Assembly (NCBI GenBank): GCA_026394055.1
Contig: JAPKYZ010000026.1
Coordinates: forward strand, 157,354-221,353
DNA length: 64,000 nucleotides
Origin: Acidobacteriota bacterium
GTDB taxonomy: Bacteria > Acidobacteriota > Terriglobia > Bryobacterales > Bryobacteraceae
Direction: 5' to 3'
Shown piece by piece: positions 24,411 through 31,942 of the stretch. The notes under the pieces were generated by a model. The model was not told the origin of the DNA. It saw nothing but the letters and a program-made list of their open reading frames with translations, and made no database searches. How positions within the stretch are numbered: the first letter of the stretch is position 1; the number at the start of each line of letters is the position of its first letter. Made by a program: the position numbers and the translations under genes.

Positions 24411-25562
24411 TTATTCAATCCAGCCGCCGCCCAGCACTAGCTCCTCGCCGTAGAACACGGCGGATTGCCCGGGCGTAACCGCCCGCTGCGGTTCATCAAA
24501 TCGAACGGTCGCTCGACCATCCGGTAGCGCTGTCACCGTGGCTGCGGCCGGAGTGTGTTTATTGCGAATCCGCACCTCAGCCCGCACGGGAACATCGGGC
24601 TCCGCAATTGACACCCAGTTCACGTCCCGGACCGTAAACTCCTGCCGCAACAGGTCGTCCGGCCGGCCCACGATCACCTGCTGCGTCATGGGATTGGTGG
24701 AGATCACATAGAGCGGCTCCTTGGCCGCAATGCCCAATCCGCGCCGCTGGCCCACCGTGTAGCGGTGCGTGCCGCCGTGCGTGCCCAGCCGCTCGCCCGA
24801 GGTCGAGACAATCTCCCCCTCGGTCGTCGCCGGAGCCAAGCCTTGCTCCTTAAAGTACGCATCGATAAACGCGGCGTAGTCGCCATTGGGCACAAAGCAG
24901 ATCTCTTGGCTGTCCGGCTTCTCCGCCACCGGCAGCCCTAGGGCAAGCGCCAGCTCACGAACTTCCGTCTTGATCATTCCGCCCAGCGGAAACATCGCCC
25001 GCGCCAACTGGGGCTGCGTCAAGCCCCACAAGAAGTAGGTTTGATCTTTGGTGGAATCCGAACTGCGCCCCATCTGCCAGCGCTGCTTCTGGTCGTCGAA
25101 CCACAGCCGAGCATAGTGCCCGGTGGCGATCTTGTCCGCCCCCGCCGCATCGGCCATGTCGAGAAACTGGTCGAACTTGACGAAGTTATTGCACAGCGTG
25201 CACGGGATCGGCGTCTCGCCGCGCAGGTAGCTATCGACAAACGGCCTCACGACGCTCTGCTCAAAGCGATCCTCGAAGTTCACCAGGTAATACGGGATCC
25301 CCAGATGCCCCGCCACCGCCCGTGCATCATAGACATCATCGAGCGAGCAGCACCGCCCGCTCGCCTTGTCCGAAGCCAGGTCCGGCAGCCGCTGCTGATT
25401 CCACAGCTGCATGGTGAGCCCCACCACCGCATGCCCCTGCCGCTTCAGCAGCCCAGCCACCACGGATGAATCGACCCCACCCGACATGGCCACCGCAATC
25501 GGCGCCTCCGTGCCCGTGGCCAGTCGATCTCCCGCCGAATTCTGTACTTCCAGCACCGCCAT
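24411..25562 (-). CDS. mnmA: tRNA-specific 2-thiouridylase MnmA
   Basis: Adds sulfur to uridine 34 of tRNA-Lys, -Glu and -Gln using ATP and sulfur relayed from a cysteine desulfurase. The 383-residue protein has the PP-loop AVAMSGGVDSSVVAGLL near residues 24-40. The two catalytic cysteines are seen in GETPIPCTLCNNFVKF and SQEICFVPNGDY. KIATGHYARLW and the C-terminal beta-barrel region match the family. I chose the ATG at 25562, since the open frame further upstream runs through a palindromic repeat. The cysteine desulfurase gene lies directly upstream on the same strand, which fits the shared pathway, although a repeat separates the two. Confidence 0.95.
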   Translation of the reverse strand: MAVLEVQNSAGDRLATGTEAPIAVAMSGGVDSSVVAGLLKRQGHAVVGLTMQLWNQQRLPDLASDKASGRCCSLDDVYDARAVAGHLGIPYYLVNFEDRFEQSVVRPFVDSYLRGETPIPCTLCNNFVKFDQFLDMADAAGADKIATGHYARLWFDDQKQRWQMGRSSDSTKDQTYFLWGLTQPQLARAMFPLGGMIKTEVRELALALGLPVAEKPDSQEICFVPNGDYAAFIDAYFKEQGLAPATTEGEIVSTSGERLGTHGGTHRYTVGQRRGLGIAAKEPLYVISTNPMTQQVIVGRPDDLLRQEFTVRDVNWVSIAEPDVPVRAEVRIRNKHTPAAATVTALPDGRATVRFDEPQRAVTPGQSAVFYGEELVLGGGWIE

Positions 25563-25586
25563 CGTGAAAACCTTTTCCCTACTTCC

Positions 25587-25600
25587 GCCCCGATCGGGGC
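25587..25600. repeat. Perfect 14-base GC palindrome
   Basis: GCCCCGATCGGGGC lies just upstream of the mnmA start and next to palindromic repeat copy 2. It could form a tight hairpin in the mnmA leader; no function can be assigned. Confidence 0.5.
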
Positions 25601-25618
25601 TTCGTCCAGCCCCAAACC

Positions 25619-25684
25619 AGCCCCATGCGTAAGCTTGGGGCTTCTTCCGGACCCCGCACAAGCCCCAAGCTGACGCATGGGGCT
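25619..25684. repeat. Dispersed palindromic repeat, copy 2
   Basis: Same arms as the copy at 2713-2778: AGCCCCATGCGTAAGCTT on the left and its complement ending GCATGGGGCT on the right, 66 bases in all, with an unrelated loop. It lies between the cysteine desulfurase stop and the mnmA start, so a read-through transcript would carry the hairpin in its middle. Confidence 0.9.
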
Positions 25685-25695
25685 AGGCGAGCACC

Positions 25696-26805
25696 CTACG
25701 CGCCGACGTAGACCGGCGACAACTTCCGCAGCCGCGCCGCCACCGTCGCCACCGCCTCCACCAGAGCATCCACCTGCGCCGCATCATTGGTCCGGCCCAC
25801 GGAAAACCGGATGCTCCCCCGCGCCTGGTCCTTGCTCAACCCCAACGCCATCAGCACATGCGACGGCTCCACTTTGCCGCTGGAGCAGGCCGCGCCGCTC
25901 GACACCGCAAAGCCCTTCAGGTCGAGCGCGATCAGCATCGCTTCGCCTTCCACGCCGTCGAACCGGATATTGGTAGTGTTCCCCACCCGCGGACCCGTCC
26001 CGGCATTCACAAAGCTATTCGGCACGCGGTCGAGAATTCCCTGCTCCAGCCGGTCCCGCAGCGCCATCATCGGCTCATGATCGTGACCCAACTCCGTCGC
26101 CGCCGCGCCAAAGCCCACCGCGCCCGAAAGATTCTCCGTCCCCGGCCGCCGCCCCCGCTCATGCCGGCCGCCAAAGTAGGTGCTTGTGAGCGTCACCCCA
26201 TCCCGCATCACCAGCGCGCCCACGCCCTTGGGCCCATAGATCTTGTGGGCGGAAAACGACCGCAGCGCGATCGGCGTCATCGCAATCTTCCCCAGCGCCT
26301 GCACGGAATCCGAGTGCACCGGCACGCCCAACTGCGCCAGTTCCTCAATCGGCTGGATGGTGCCGAGCTCGTTATTCACCGACATCACGCTGATCAGGTC
26401 CGTTTCCGGCCGCAACGCCCGCCGCACATCATCGGGATCAATCACGCCCGCGCCCGATACCGGCACATAGGTCACCTGCGCGCCCCGCCGTTCGAGCTCG
26501 GCACACACTTGGCCCACCGCCGGATGCTCAATGGTCGACGTGATCACGTGCCGCGGCCGCAACCCGAACAGCGCCATGTTGTTGGCCTCGGTCGCGCCGC
26601 TGGTAAAAATCACCTCATCCGGATCCGCCCCCACCGCCGCCGCCACCTGCCGCCGCGCGGTCTCCAGGCGCTGCTTGGCCGCCTGCCCATCCTGATGAAT
26701 GCTGGAAGGATTGCCGAAATCGTCGCGGAGGCAAGAGGTCATTTCCGCCAGTGCCCGGGCCGAAAGCGGCGTCGTGGCATTGTGGTCGAAGTAAAAGCGC
26801 GTCAC
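25696..26805 (-). CDS. Cysteine desulfurase (IscS/NifS family)
   Basis: A 369-residue PLP enzyme that takes sulfur from cysteine for Fe-S clusters or tRNA thiolation. The N-terminus FYFDHNATTPL is the family signature. The PLP lysine is in SAHKIYGPKGVGALV near residue 195. The catalytic cysteine is in SSGAACSSGKVEPSHVL near 311-316 within the short loop of group I (IscS-like) enzymes. It lies upstream of mnmA on the same strand, which suggests it is the sulfur donor for that enzyme. No iscU or regulator is adjacent. The C-terminus has the expected length for the family. Confidence 0.94.
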   Translation of the reverse strand: MTRFYFDHNATTPLSARALAEMTSCLRDDFGNPSSIHQDGQAAKQRLETARRQVAAAVGADPDEVIFTSGATEANNMALFGLRPRHVITSTIEHPAVGQVCAELERRGAQVTYVPVSGAGVIDPDDVRRALRPETDLISVMSVNNELGTIQPIEELAQLGVPVHSDSVQALGKIAMTPIALRSFSAHKIYGPKGVGALVMRDGVTLTSTYFGGRHERGRRPGTENLSGAVGFGAAATELGHDHEPMMALRDRLEQGILDRVPNSFVNAGTGPRVGNTTNIRFDGVEGEAMLIALDLKGFAVSSGAACSSGKVEPSHVLMALGLSKDQARGSIRFSVGRTNDAAQVDALVEAVATVAARLRKLSPVYVGA

Positions 26806-26914
26806 AATTTAAGTGTAGCGGGAGCTTCCGGTGGAAGTTCTCCACTTCGGGAAAGCATCACCGGGGAAGCCGTCCGTTACCGGGTCCATCGAGACCCACC
26901 CATTCGGAGCCCCT

Positions 26915-27706
26915 ATGCCACGCCCATTGATGACCCTCCTCACCGACTTCGGCCACACCGACCATTTCGTCGCCGTCATGAAAGGCGTCATCCTCTCAAT
27001 CCAGCCCAACGCCGAGCTGATCGACATCACCCACGACGTCCCGCCGTTCTCCGTGCCCGAAGGCGCCTATCTGATCGCCGAAGCCTACCGCTGGTTCCCC
27101 AAGAAGACCATCCACATCGTTGTCGTCGACCCCGGCGTCGGTTCCGCCCGCCGCCCCTTGCTGATGGAAGCCGCCGGGCAGTTGTTCCTCGCCCCCGATA
27201 ACGGCGTCCTCTCGATGGTCCGCGCCGAGCAGCCCAAAAACAAGGTCCGCGAGATCTTGAACTCGAAGCTGATGCTGCCCGCCTTAAGCCGCACCTTCCA
27301 CGGCCGAGACCTGTTCGCCCCCGTCGCCGCGCACCTAACCAAGCTGGTCAAGCCCGCCCAAGTGGGCCCGCTGGTGAAAGACGCGCTCCAACTCCGCTTG
27401 GCCACTCCCGAACACACCAACAAACGCGCCTGGACCGGCGGCGTCATCCACATCGACAGCTTCGGCAACCTGGTCACCAACTTCAAAGTCACCGAATTCG
27501 AACGCATCCGCACCAACCCGTTCGAACTAGCCATCGGCTTCGAAAAAATCCACCGCCTCGCCCTCCACTACGCCGAATGCCCCTTCGGCCAGCCCTTCTT
27601 GATCGAAGGCAGTTCCGGGTACCTGGAAGTAGCGGTGAACCAGGGCCATGCGGCGAAGCAACTAGGCTGTTCGGTGGGTGCTCCGGTAGAGCTGACGCTC
27701 TGGTAG
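26915..27706 (+). CDS. SAM hydrolase/chlorinase-like protein (DUF62 family)
   Basis: A 263-residue protein of the S-adenosyl-L-methionine hydroxide adenosyltransferase family (DUF62), relatives of the fluorinase and chlorinase. The motifs are visible: LTDFGHTDHFVAVMKGVIL at the start, VDPGVGSARRPLL, LAPDNGVLSMV, and in the C-terminal domain IHIDSFGNLVTNF. Most members split SAM into adenosine and methionine using water, while halogenases are rare variants. Residues for halide binding cannot be judged by eye. The ATG at 26915 follows a GGAG site; the frame upstream to 26831 lacks family similarity. It is a single gene with no obvious partners. Confidence 0.88.
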   Translation: MPRPLMTLLTDFGHTDHFVAVMKGVILSIQPNAELIDITHDVPPFSVPEGAYLIAEAYRWFPKKTIHIVVVDPGVGSARRPLLMEAAGQLFLAPDNGVLSMVRAEQPKNKVREILNSKLMLPALSRTFHGRDLFAPVAAHLTKLVKPAQVGPLVKDALQLRLATPEHTNKRAWTGGVIHIDSFGNLVTNFKVTEFERIRTNPFELAIGFEKIHRLALHYAECPFGQPFLIEGSSGYLEVAVNQGHAAKQLGCSVGAPVELTLW

Positions 27707-27740
27707 TGGGCTGCCGCCATTGCGATGTGGCGGTGCTAGC

Positions 27741-27968
27741 ATGAAATCGATGGCTCCGCTTCTAGAGAAAGCACTGGCTGAAGTGGCGTTGCTCCCGACC
27801 CAAGAGCAGGATGTGATCGGGGCTTGGCTAATCTCAGAGATTGGTTCGGACCGGCGATGGGATGACCTTTTTGCTCGCTCATTGCCAATGCTCGAGAAAA
27901 TGGCGGATGAGGCACTCCAAGACCATGAGCGTGGCCTGACCGCCCCGCTCGATCCCGATCAGATGTGA
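27741..27968 (+). CDS. Small putative antitoxin upstream of a RelE-like toxin
   Basis: A 75-residue acidic protein (MAPLLEKALAEVALLPTQEQDVIGAWLISEIGSDRRWDDLFARS). The N-terminal helix LLEKALAEVALLPTQEQDVIGAWLI resembles the small antitoxin-like proteins found before RelE/ParE toxins. It has no DNA-binding motif that I can name. Its ATG at 27741 gives the best fit, and its stop overlaps the GTG start of the next gene (ATGTGA), the arrangement expected of a toxin-antitoxin pair. Family is not recognised with certainty. Confidence 0.7.
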   Translation: MKSMAPLLEKALAEVALLPTQEQDVIGAWLISEIGSDRRWDDLFARSLPMLEKMADEALQDHERGLTAPLDPDQM

Positions 27969-28237
27969 AGTCTCGCACGACGCCAGCCTTCCAAAAGTTG
28001 CTCGATAGCTTACCGGCTGATGCCAGGCGTCAAGCGTCTACAGCTTACCGCCTTTTCCAGCAGGATCCCCGCCACCCAAGCCTTCACTTTAAGCTCTTGG
28101 CAGGCTCGAACCGTCTCGTCTCCGCTCGCATCAATCTGAATCTCAGGGCAGTGGGTACGAAAGTAGCGCCAGACGAAGTGCTGTGGTTCTGGATAGGTAC
28201 TCACGCGGAGTATGAGCGTTTGCTGGCGAGTCGCTGA
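27965..28237 (+). CDS. RelE/ParE-superfamily toxin-like protein
   Basis: A 90-residue protein with the RelE-like fold pattern: helices at the start (FQKLLDSLPADARRQASTAYRLFQQDPRHPSLHFKLL) followed by strands (LVSARINLNLRAVG, EVLWFWIGTHAEYERLL). The segment RHPSLHFKLLAGSNRLVSARINLNLRAVGTK resembles the mRNA-interferase/HigB-type cytoplasmic toxins, and the final WIGTHAEYERLL is the usual C-terminal strand and helix. It starts with GTG overlapping the preceding antitoxin-like gene by four bases. Whether it cleaves mRNA on the ribosome cannot be judged from sequence. Confidence 0.78.
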   Translation: MKSRTTPAFQKLLDSLPADARRQASTAYRLFQQDPRHPSLHFKLLAGSNRLVSARINLNLRAVGTKVAPDEVLWFWIGTHAEYERLLASR

Positions 28238-28268
28238 GATTGCGCAACGAGGGCAGAACGGGAATTTT

Positions 28269-28519
28269 ATGAAGAAGACACCGGCCACTAAACCCGATGA
28301 CGAGTTGCGCCCCGAATACGACCTCCGTCAACTAGCCGGCGGCGTCCGAGGCAAGTATCACGCCCGGGCCACCGCGGGCACAAACCTCGTCCTCATCGAT
28401 TCCGACCTTCCCGAATCTTCCCCACCAGCGAAGCCGTCAACCGCGCCCTCCGTGTAGTCGCCGAAGCCGCCCAAGCCGCCGCCCTCCCCAAGCGCCGCGC
28501 TCCGGCTAGCCGCCCGTAG
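28269..28519 (+). pseudogene. Small 'RPEYD...GGVRGKY' family protein with a one-base deletion
   Basis: The first frame gives MKKTPATKPDDELRPEYDLRQ then LAGGVRGKYHARATAGTNLVLIDSDLPE and goes out of family. The next frame continues as FPTSEAVNRALRVVAEAA and ends at 28519. One base is missing at about 28416-28418. The family (small proteins with a RPEYDF..GGVRGKY core and a SEAVNRALR end) often sits near toxin genes and is taken to be antitoxin-like; this is from memory, not a search. It follows the RelE-like toxin by 31 bases. As read, the protein stops at 28457 with 62 residues. Confidence 0.6.
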
Positions 28520-28804
28520 TCACCGAGTGGTTCGGGACGAATTCGACCCGAGCGCAGCTAGCGTGGATCGATCACTCTCGAGGTCTTCGGGAGAGTACTG
28601 GTAGGGAATCTGCCGCGCCCGCAACCAGTCGTGCACATCAAATCGTGATGGCAAGCTCAACAGCCGCATCACTTCGGACTCAGAAGGAACGCCAGAACGG
28701 TATCCCTCAGCAGCCAACCCCTCCAACGCCGCGCGGTCTGGCGACGGACCGCCAGCCGCCAAGTGCGCCGCAATATCGTCGGGGATGTCCACCAGAACGG
28801 TCAT
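28520..28804 (-). CDS. UPF0175-like putative antitoxin
   Basis: A 94-residue protein. The N-terminal VLVDIPDDIAAHLAA is a short beta-helix typical of small antitoxins. The segment GYRSGVPSESEVMRLLSLPSRFDVHDWLRARQIPYQYSPEDLESDRSTL matches the helix-turn-helix of UPF0175 proteins, with the conserved end YSPEDLESD. UPF0175 proteins usually precede a PIN or RelE-like toxin. Downstream on this strand only the converging pseudogene at 28269-28519 is found, so the partner is missing or elsewhere. Confidence 0.72.
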   Translation of the reverse strand: MTVLVDIPDDIAAHLAAGGPSPDRAALEGLAAEGYRSGVPSESEVMRLLSLPSRFDVHDWLRARQIPYQYSPEDLESDRSTLAALGSNSSRTTR

Positions 28805-28857
28805 CTGCTAACCATTATCTCTAAAAGTGGCGAGCCGAATCGCATGCGGCAGCACTG

Positions 28858-29850
28858 TCACTCGTGCTTGGCGGCAGGAGCGCGCGCCGGGGCTTGCGAA
28901 CGACCCCAACGACGGAGCTCGGCGGCGAATGATGAACTGACCCATTGAGGGCTTCGGCCCAATGGCTGCTTCGTCACCGCTGTCGCCATTCCAGGCTGCC
29001 AATAGGCAATGCTTAGACACTCGTCGAGATTTTCGTCCGTCGCTCCCGGAAATGGTTTGGGGTAGAAGTCAAGGGCATTCTTGTAATAGCAACCTTGGCC
29101 GGTTCCCGCGGCGAAAAGCACTCCGCCTTCATCGTTCACCGACAATAGATCAAGCTCCGAAGGCAATGGGAGGCATCCGCGTAACGTGTTATTGCTGGTG
29201 ACGCATAGCCGTTCGTCAGCATGGTGCGCGATGTGAGATCCGTCTGCGCTGATATTGATATGGAACTTTGCCGAACCATCAACAACCCACACTTGAGTCA
29301 TTGGTCCGCCTGAACGCTGCACCATCAACCGGTCGGGGCTCTTCGAAGTGATGCCGAGAAGAACGCTACGATCAGCGCTACATCGCAGCCACTGGAATGG
29401 CGGCGGTGGAAGCGGCTCGCCGGTGATGACATCTAGCGGCGAGTCGGTAGCCTGGGCACTCAAGGGCAATACAGTGCCACAAGTCGCAACGAGATTCCGG
29501 AAGCCTTTTCGAATCGTACGCGTGTTCGAAGGTAGGTGGATCAAGACCGTGTCTTGGTCGGTGAACAGATTCGTCGCATTACTTGACACCGTCCATTTGC
29601 GCGTGAAGGCAATGTACTGCCGTTCACTGCTAACGGCGATGCTCTGTAAGCTAAACTTGGGCGCGATGCCGAGCGGCACCCGGTGAGTATCCGTTCCGCA
29701 GCTCACAAAAAGTTCCTTCTTTGCGACAAAGGTATAGCATCCCGACTGCTGGGCAGTAGCAGCCGACCCAAGTCCCCCGCAGATAAGCAGCAGTGCAATA
29801 GACGCGGGCCGTTGCCCATTGATCACATTTTGAAAGCCTCGCCATGACAT
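28858..29850 (-). CDS. Secreted protein of unknown function, propeller-like
   Basis: A 330-residue protein with a signal peptide (PASIALLLICGGLGSAATA). The body has repeated short beta segments with aromatic and serine/aspartate turns (SSERQYIAFTRKW, CSADRSVLLGITS, ISADGSHIAHH, VNDEGGVLFAAG). The spacing suggests a beta-propeller or TolB/WD40-like fold. Several cysteines (CYTF, SCGT, CGTV, RCSAD, LCVT, GCLPL, GCYYK, ECL) could form disulfides outside the cytoplasm. I recognise no named family. It stands alone between the toxin-antitoxin region and a gene-free stretch. Confidence 0.65.
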   Translation of the reverse strand: MSWRGFQNVINGQRPASIALLLICGGLGSAATAQQSGCYTFVAKKELFVSCGTDTHRVPLGIAPKFSLQSIAVSSERQYIAFTRKWTVSSNATNLFTDQDTVLIHLPSNTRTIRKGFRNLVATCGTVLPLSAQATDSPLDVITGEPLPPPPFQWLRCSADRSVLLGITSKSPDRLMVQRSGGPMTQVWVVDGSAKFHINISADGSHIAHHADERLCVTSNNTLRGCLPLPSELDLLSVNDEGGVLFAAGTGQGCYYKNALDFYPKPFPGATDENLDECLSIAYWQPGMATAVTKQPLGRSPQWVSSSFAAELRRWGRSQAPARAPAAKHE

Positions 29851-30266
29851 CTATCCAAAGCATAGCGGCCATTGAACCTGTCGCGCGAGGTCCGGGCAAC
29901 TCGTCACCACGCCCAGCCACCCCTATCTCCCAAACTCCCCCACCACTTAGCCGCCTCCCCACGCCAATCACGGCCCCCACCGTGCTACTTCCGGGAGCGG
30001 AGAACGCATGCCTTTATCACCCACATGGCCATCCCTGGTGCAACCGTCAATCATCCCGCCCGGCGTAGCCTTTCAGGGTCAAAAACCTAGTACTTTACTG
30101 CGCACCTCGTCCTCCGCCTCGTTCCCGCGCCCGTCCCGTATCAACATCAAACAGAACCACTTATCCGCCAACCAAGCCCCGCCCAGAGAAAATTCCGTTT
30201 TTGCGAGCGCTACACCCCAATGTGGGTATTCCGCCACCGAAGTACTACCCACCGGAACGCCGCACT

Positions 30267-30292
30267 CCGAGCCGCGACAGAATGGAGCGGAG
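30267..30292 (-). repeat. 26-base repeat shared with 37859-37884
   Basis: On the minus strand this segment starts CTCCGCTCCATTCTG and ends TCGCGGCTCGG. It is identical over 26 bases to 37859-37884 (plus strand), and a shorter relative lies at 47361-47385. All three are outside genes. Confidence 0.75.
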
Positions 30293-30483
30293 TGCCCTCT
30301 CACCGGAATCCCCTACCCCAAACACACTCCCCCAAAGCCAGCGCGCCTCATTTCCGTGCTATTCTGTGAAAGACCGGTTTTATCCGCGCCCTCTCTCCCT
30401 CCATCCGCCGCTTCGAATGCGGCACGTGTGACAGACAGTCCGCTGATCCCCGGAAGTTTCTCATGGGCGCTTTAACCGCAGCG

Positions 30484-30513
30484 CGGGCGCTTGAATGAGA
30501 ATTGCGCCTCTTT
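30484..30513 (+). terminator. Weak hairpin with T-run in the helicase leader
   Basis: GGCGC and GCGCC arms around a 13-base AT-rich loop followed by TCTTTTT. It lies about 75 bases before the helicase start and could attenuate transcription; the stem is short, so confidence is low. Confidence 0.35.
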
Positions 30514-30589
30514 TTAGGCCCCTACGGGTTTTTTCTTAAGCCCTACCCGGGCGAGGCACTCCGCGCGCTGTCTGGACCGAAAGAGAATA

Positions 30590-31870
30590 ATGACTACGTT
30601 TACTGAACTACCCGTGTGCGCTGTGCTCAAGGAGAACTTGACGCGCCACGGCTTTAAAGCGCCCACGCCCGTCCAGGCGGCGGCGATCCCTGTTGCGCTG
30701 AATGGCCGCGATGTGGTGGCCACTGCCCAGACCGGCACTGGCAAAACGCTGGCCTTTGTGTTGCCGATGCTCGAAACCCTGCTCCGCACCCCGGTGAAGC
30801 CCGGCGTCCAGGCGCTGATCTTGAGCCCCACCCGCGAACTGGCCATCCAGATCCAGGAAACCTTCTACAAGCTGGCCGAGCGGACCGGCCTCCGTGCCGC
30901 CGTCGTTGTTGGTGGTCTCAGCGAGCGCCCGCAGCTCGATGCCATCCGCCGCGGCGCCCAGGTGGTGATCGCTACCCCCGGCCGCTTGAAGGACTACATG
31001 GACCGCCGCCTAGTGAAGCTGAGCGACGTCAAAGTGCTGGTGATGGACGAAGCGGACCGCATGCTGGACTTGGGCTTTCTGCCCACCATCAAGCTGATCA
31101 TCTCCGCCCTGCCGCCCCAACGCCAGACGCTGTTCTTCTCGGCCACCATTGAGGCGCAAGCCGCAGTGCTGATCGAAAAGTACCTGACCAACCCGGAACG
31201 CATCTCCATCGGCTCCAGCACCAAGCCCGCCGAACAGATCGACCTGCATCTTTATGAGATCGACCAGGACCGCAAGTTGAGCCTGCTGGGCCATATGTTG
31301 AACCGCGAGGAAGGCTCCTTCCTGGTCTTCAGCCGCACCAAGCATGACGCGGACCGGTTGGCCAAGAAGCTGGTCACCAATGGCGTCAAAGCCACCAGCA
31401 TCCATGGCGACCGCACGCAGAACCAGCGCAACCAGGCCCTTCGCGGCTTCCAGGACGGCTACTACCGCGTCCTCGTCGCCACCGACGTGGCCGCCCGCGG
31501 CATCCACGTGGACAACGTCGCGCACGTCATCAACTACGACCTGCCGCAGGCTCCGGAAGACTTCATCCACCGCGTGGGCCGCACGGGCCGCGCCGGGGCC
31601 AAGGGTGTCGCCTCCACCTTCGCCACTCCGGCTGACCGCAGCGAGATCCGCCGCATCGAACGTACGCTGAAGATCCGCCTCGACAAGCAGACCGTCGTGG
31701 CTGGTTTGACGCGTGAAGAAAAGAACGCTCCGGCGCCGCGGGGCGATGGCTACAGCAAGGTAGTCGAGATGGCCCCCGCCCACGGCCAGCGCCACCACCA
31801 GTCCCCCCGGCCGGAAGGCCGCCGGGAAGCGTTCTGGCAAAAGGCCTCACGCCAACGCTCAGCGCGGTAG
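30590..31870 (+). CDS. DEAD-box ATP-dependent RNA helicase (RhlE-like)
   Basis: A 426-residue RNA-unwinding ATPase. The Q-motif is near GFKAPTPVQAAAIP, motif I is AQTGTGKT, motif Ia PTRELA, motif II VMDEADRML, motif III FSAT, motif V VATDVAARGI, and motif VI HRVGRTGR. The C-terminal extension is short, basic and glutamine/arginine-rich. This resembles RhlE-type helicases that act on ribosome assembly or mRNA decay at low temperature. The gene has a long gene-free upstream region with hairpins, which may be a regulated leader. It converges on glgB with a shared terminator hairpin between. Confidence 0.93.
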   Translation: MTTFTELPVCAVLKENLTRHGFKAPTPVQAAAIPVALNGRDVVATAQTGTGKTLAFVLPMLETLLRTPVKPGVQALILSPTRELAIQIQETFYKLAERTGLRAAVVVGGLSERPQLDAIRRGAQVVIATPGRLKDYMDRRLVKLSDVKVLVMDEADRMLDLGFLPTIKLIISALPPQRQTLFFSATIEAQAAVLIEKYLTNPERISIGSSTKPAEQIDLHLYEIDQDRKLSLLGHMLNREEGSFLVFSRTKHDADRLAKKLVTNGVKATSIHGDRTQNQRNQALRGFQDGYYRVLVATDVAARGIHVDNVAHVINYDLPQAPEDFIHRVGRTGRAGAKGVASTFATPADRSEIRRIERTLKIRLDKQTVVAGLTREEKNAPAPRGDGYSKVVEMAPAHGQRHHQSPRPEGRREAFWQKASRQRSAR

Positions 31871-31890
31871 TTCACAAACTTCCACGAAAG

Positions 31891-31928
31891 CGGCCCTGCT
31901 GTTCCCCAATCGGGGATCAGCGGGGCCG
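31891..31928. terminator. Bidirectional terminator between the helicase and glgB
   Basis: An 11-pair outer stem (CGGCCCTGCTG with CAGCGGGGCCG, one G-T pair) and an inner CCCC/GGGG stem. TTCTCATTT follows on the plus side. The two genes end on either side of it, so it can serve both. Confidence 0.7.
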
Positions 31929-31942
31929 TTCTCATTTGGGGT

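Larger units (their letters stand above)
29851..30589. other. 739-base gene-free, pyrimidine-rich interval upstream of a DEAD-box helicase
   Basis: No credible coding sequence; open frames here have no family pattern. The plus strand is strongly C/T-rich. It contains an inverted repeat GTGGGTA...TACCCAC near 30224-30254 and a 26-base segment shared with 37859-37884 (listed separately). Near the helicase it has a short GGCGC...GCGCC stem at 30484-30506 followed by TCTTTTT, and then CCC-CTAC-GGG followed by six Ts. The last part may be an attenuating leader of the helicase. Confidence 0.5.

Noticed and set aside
29872..30475. Several overlapping frames in the interval before the helicase
   Set aside because: They are proline/serine-rich readings of C/T-biased DNA with no family pattern or start signal.
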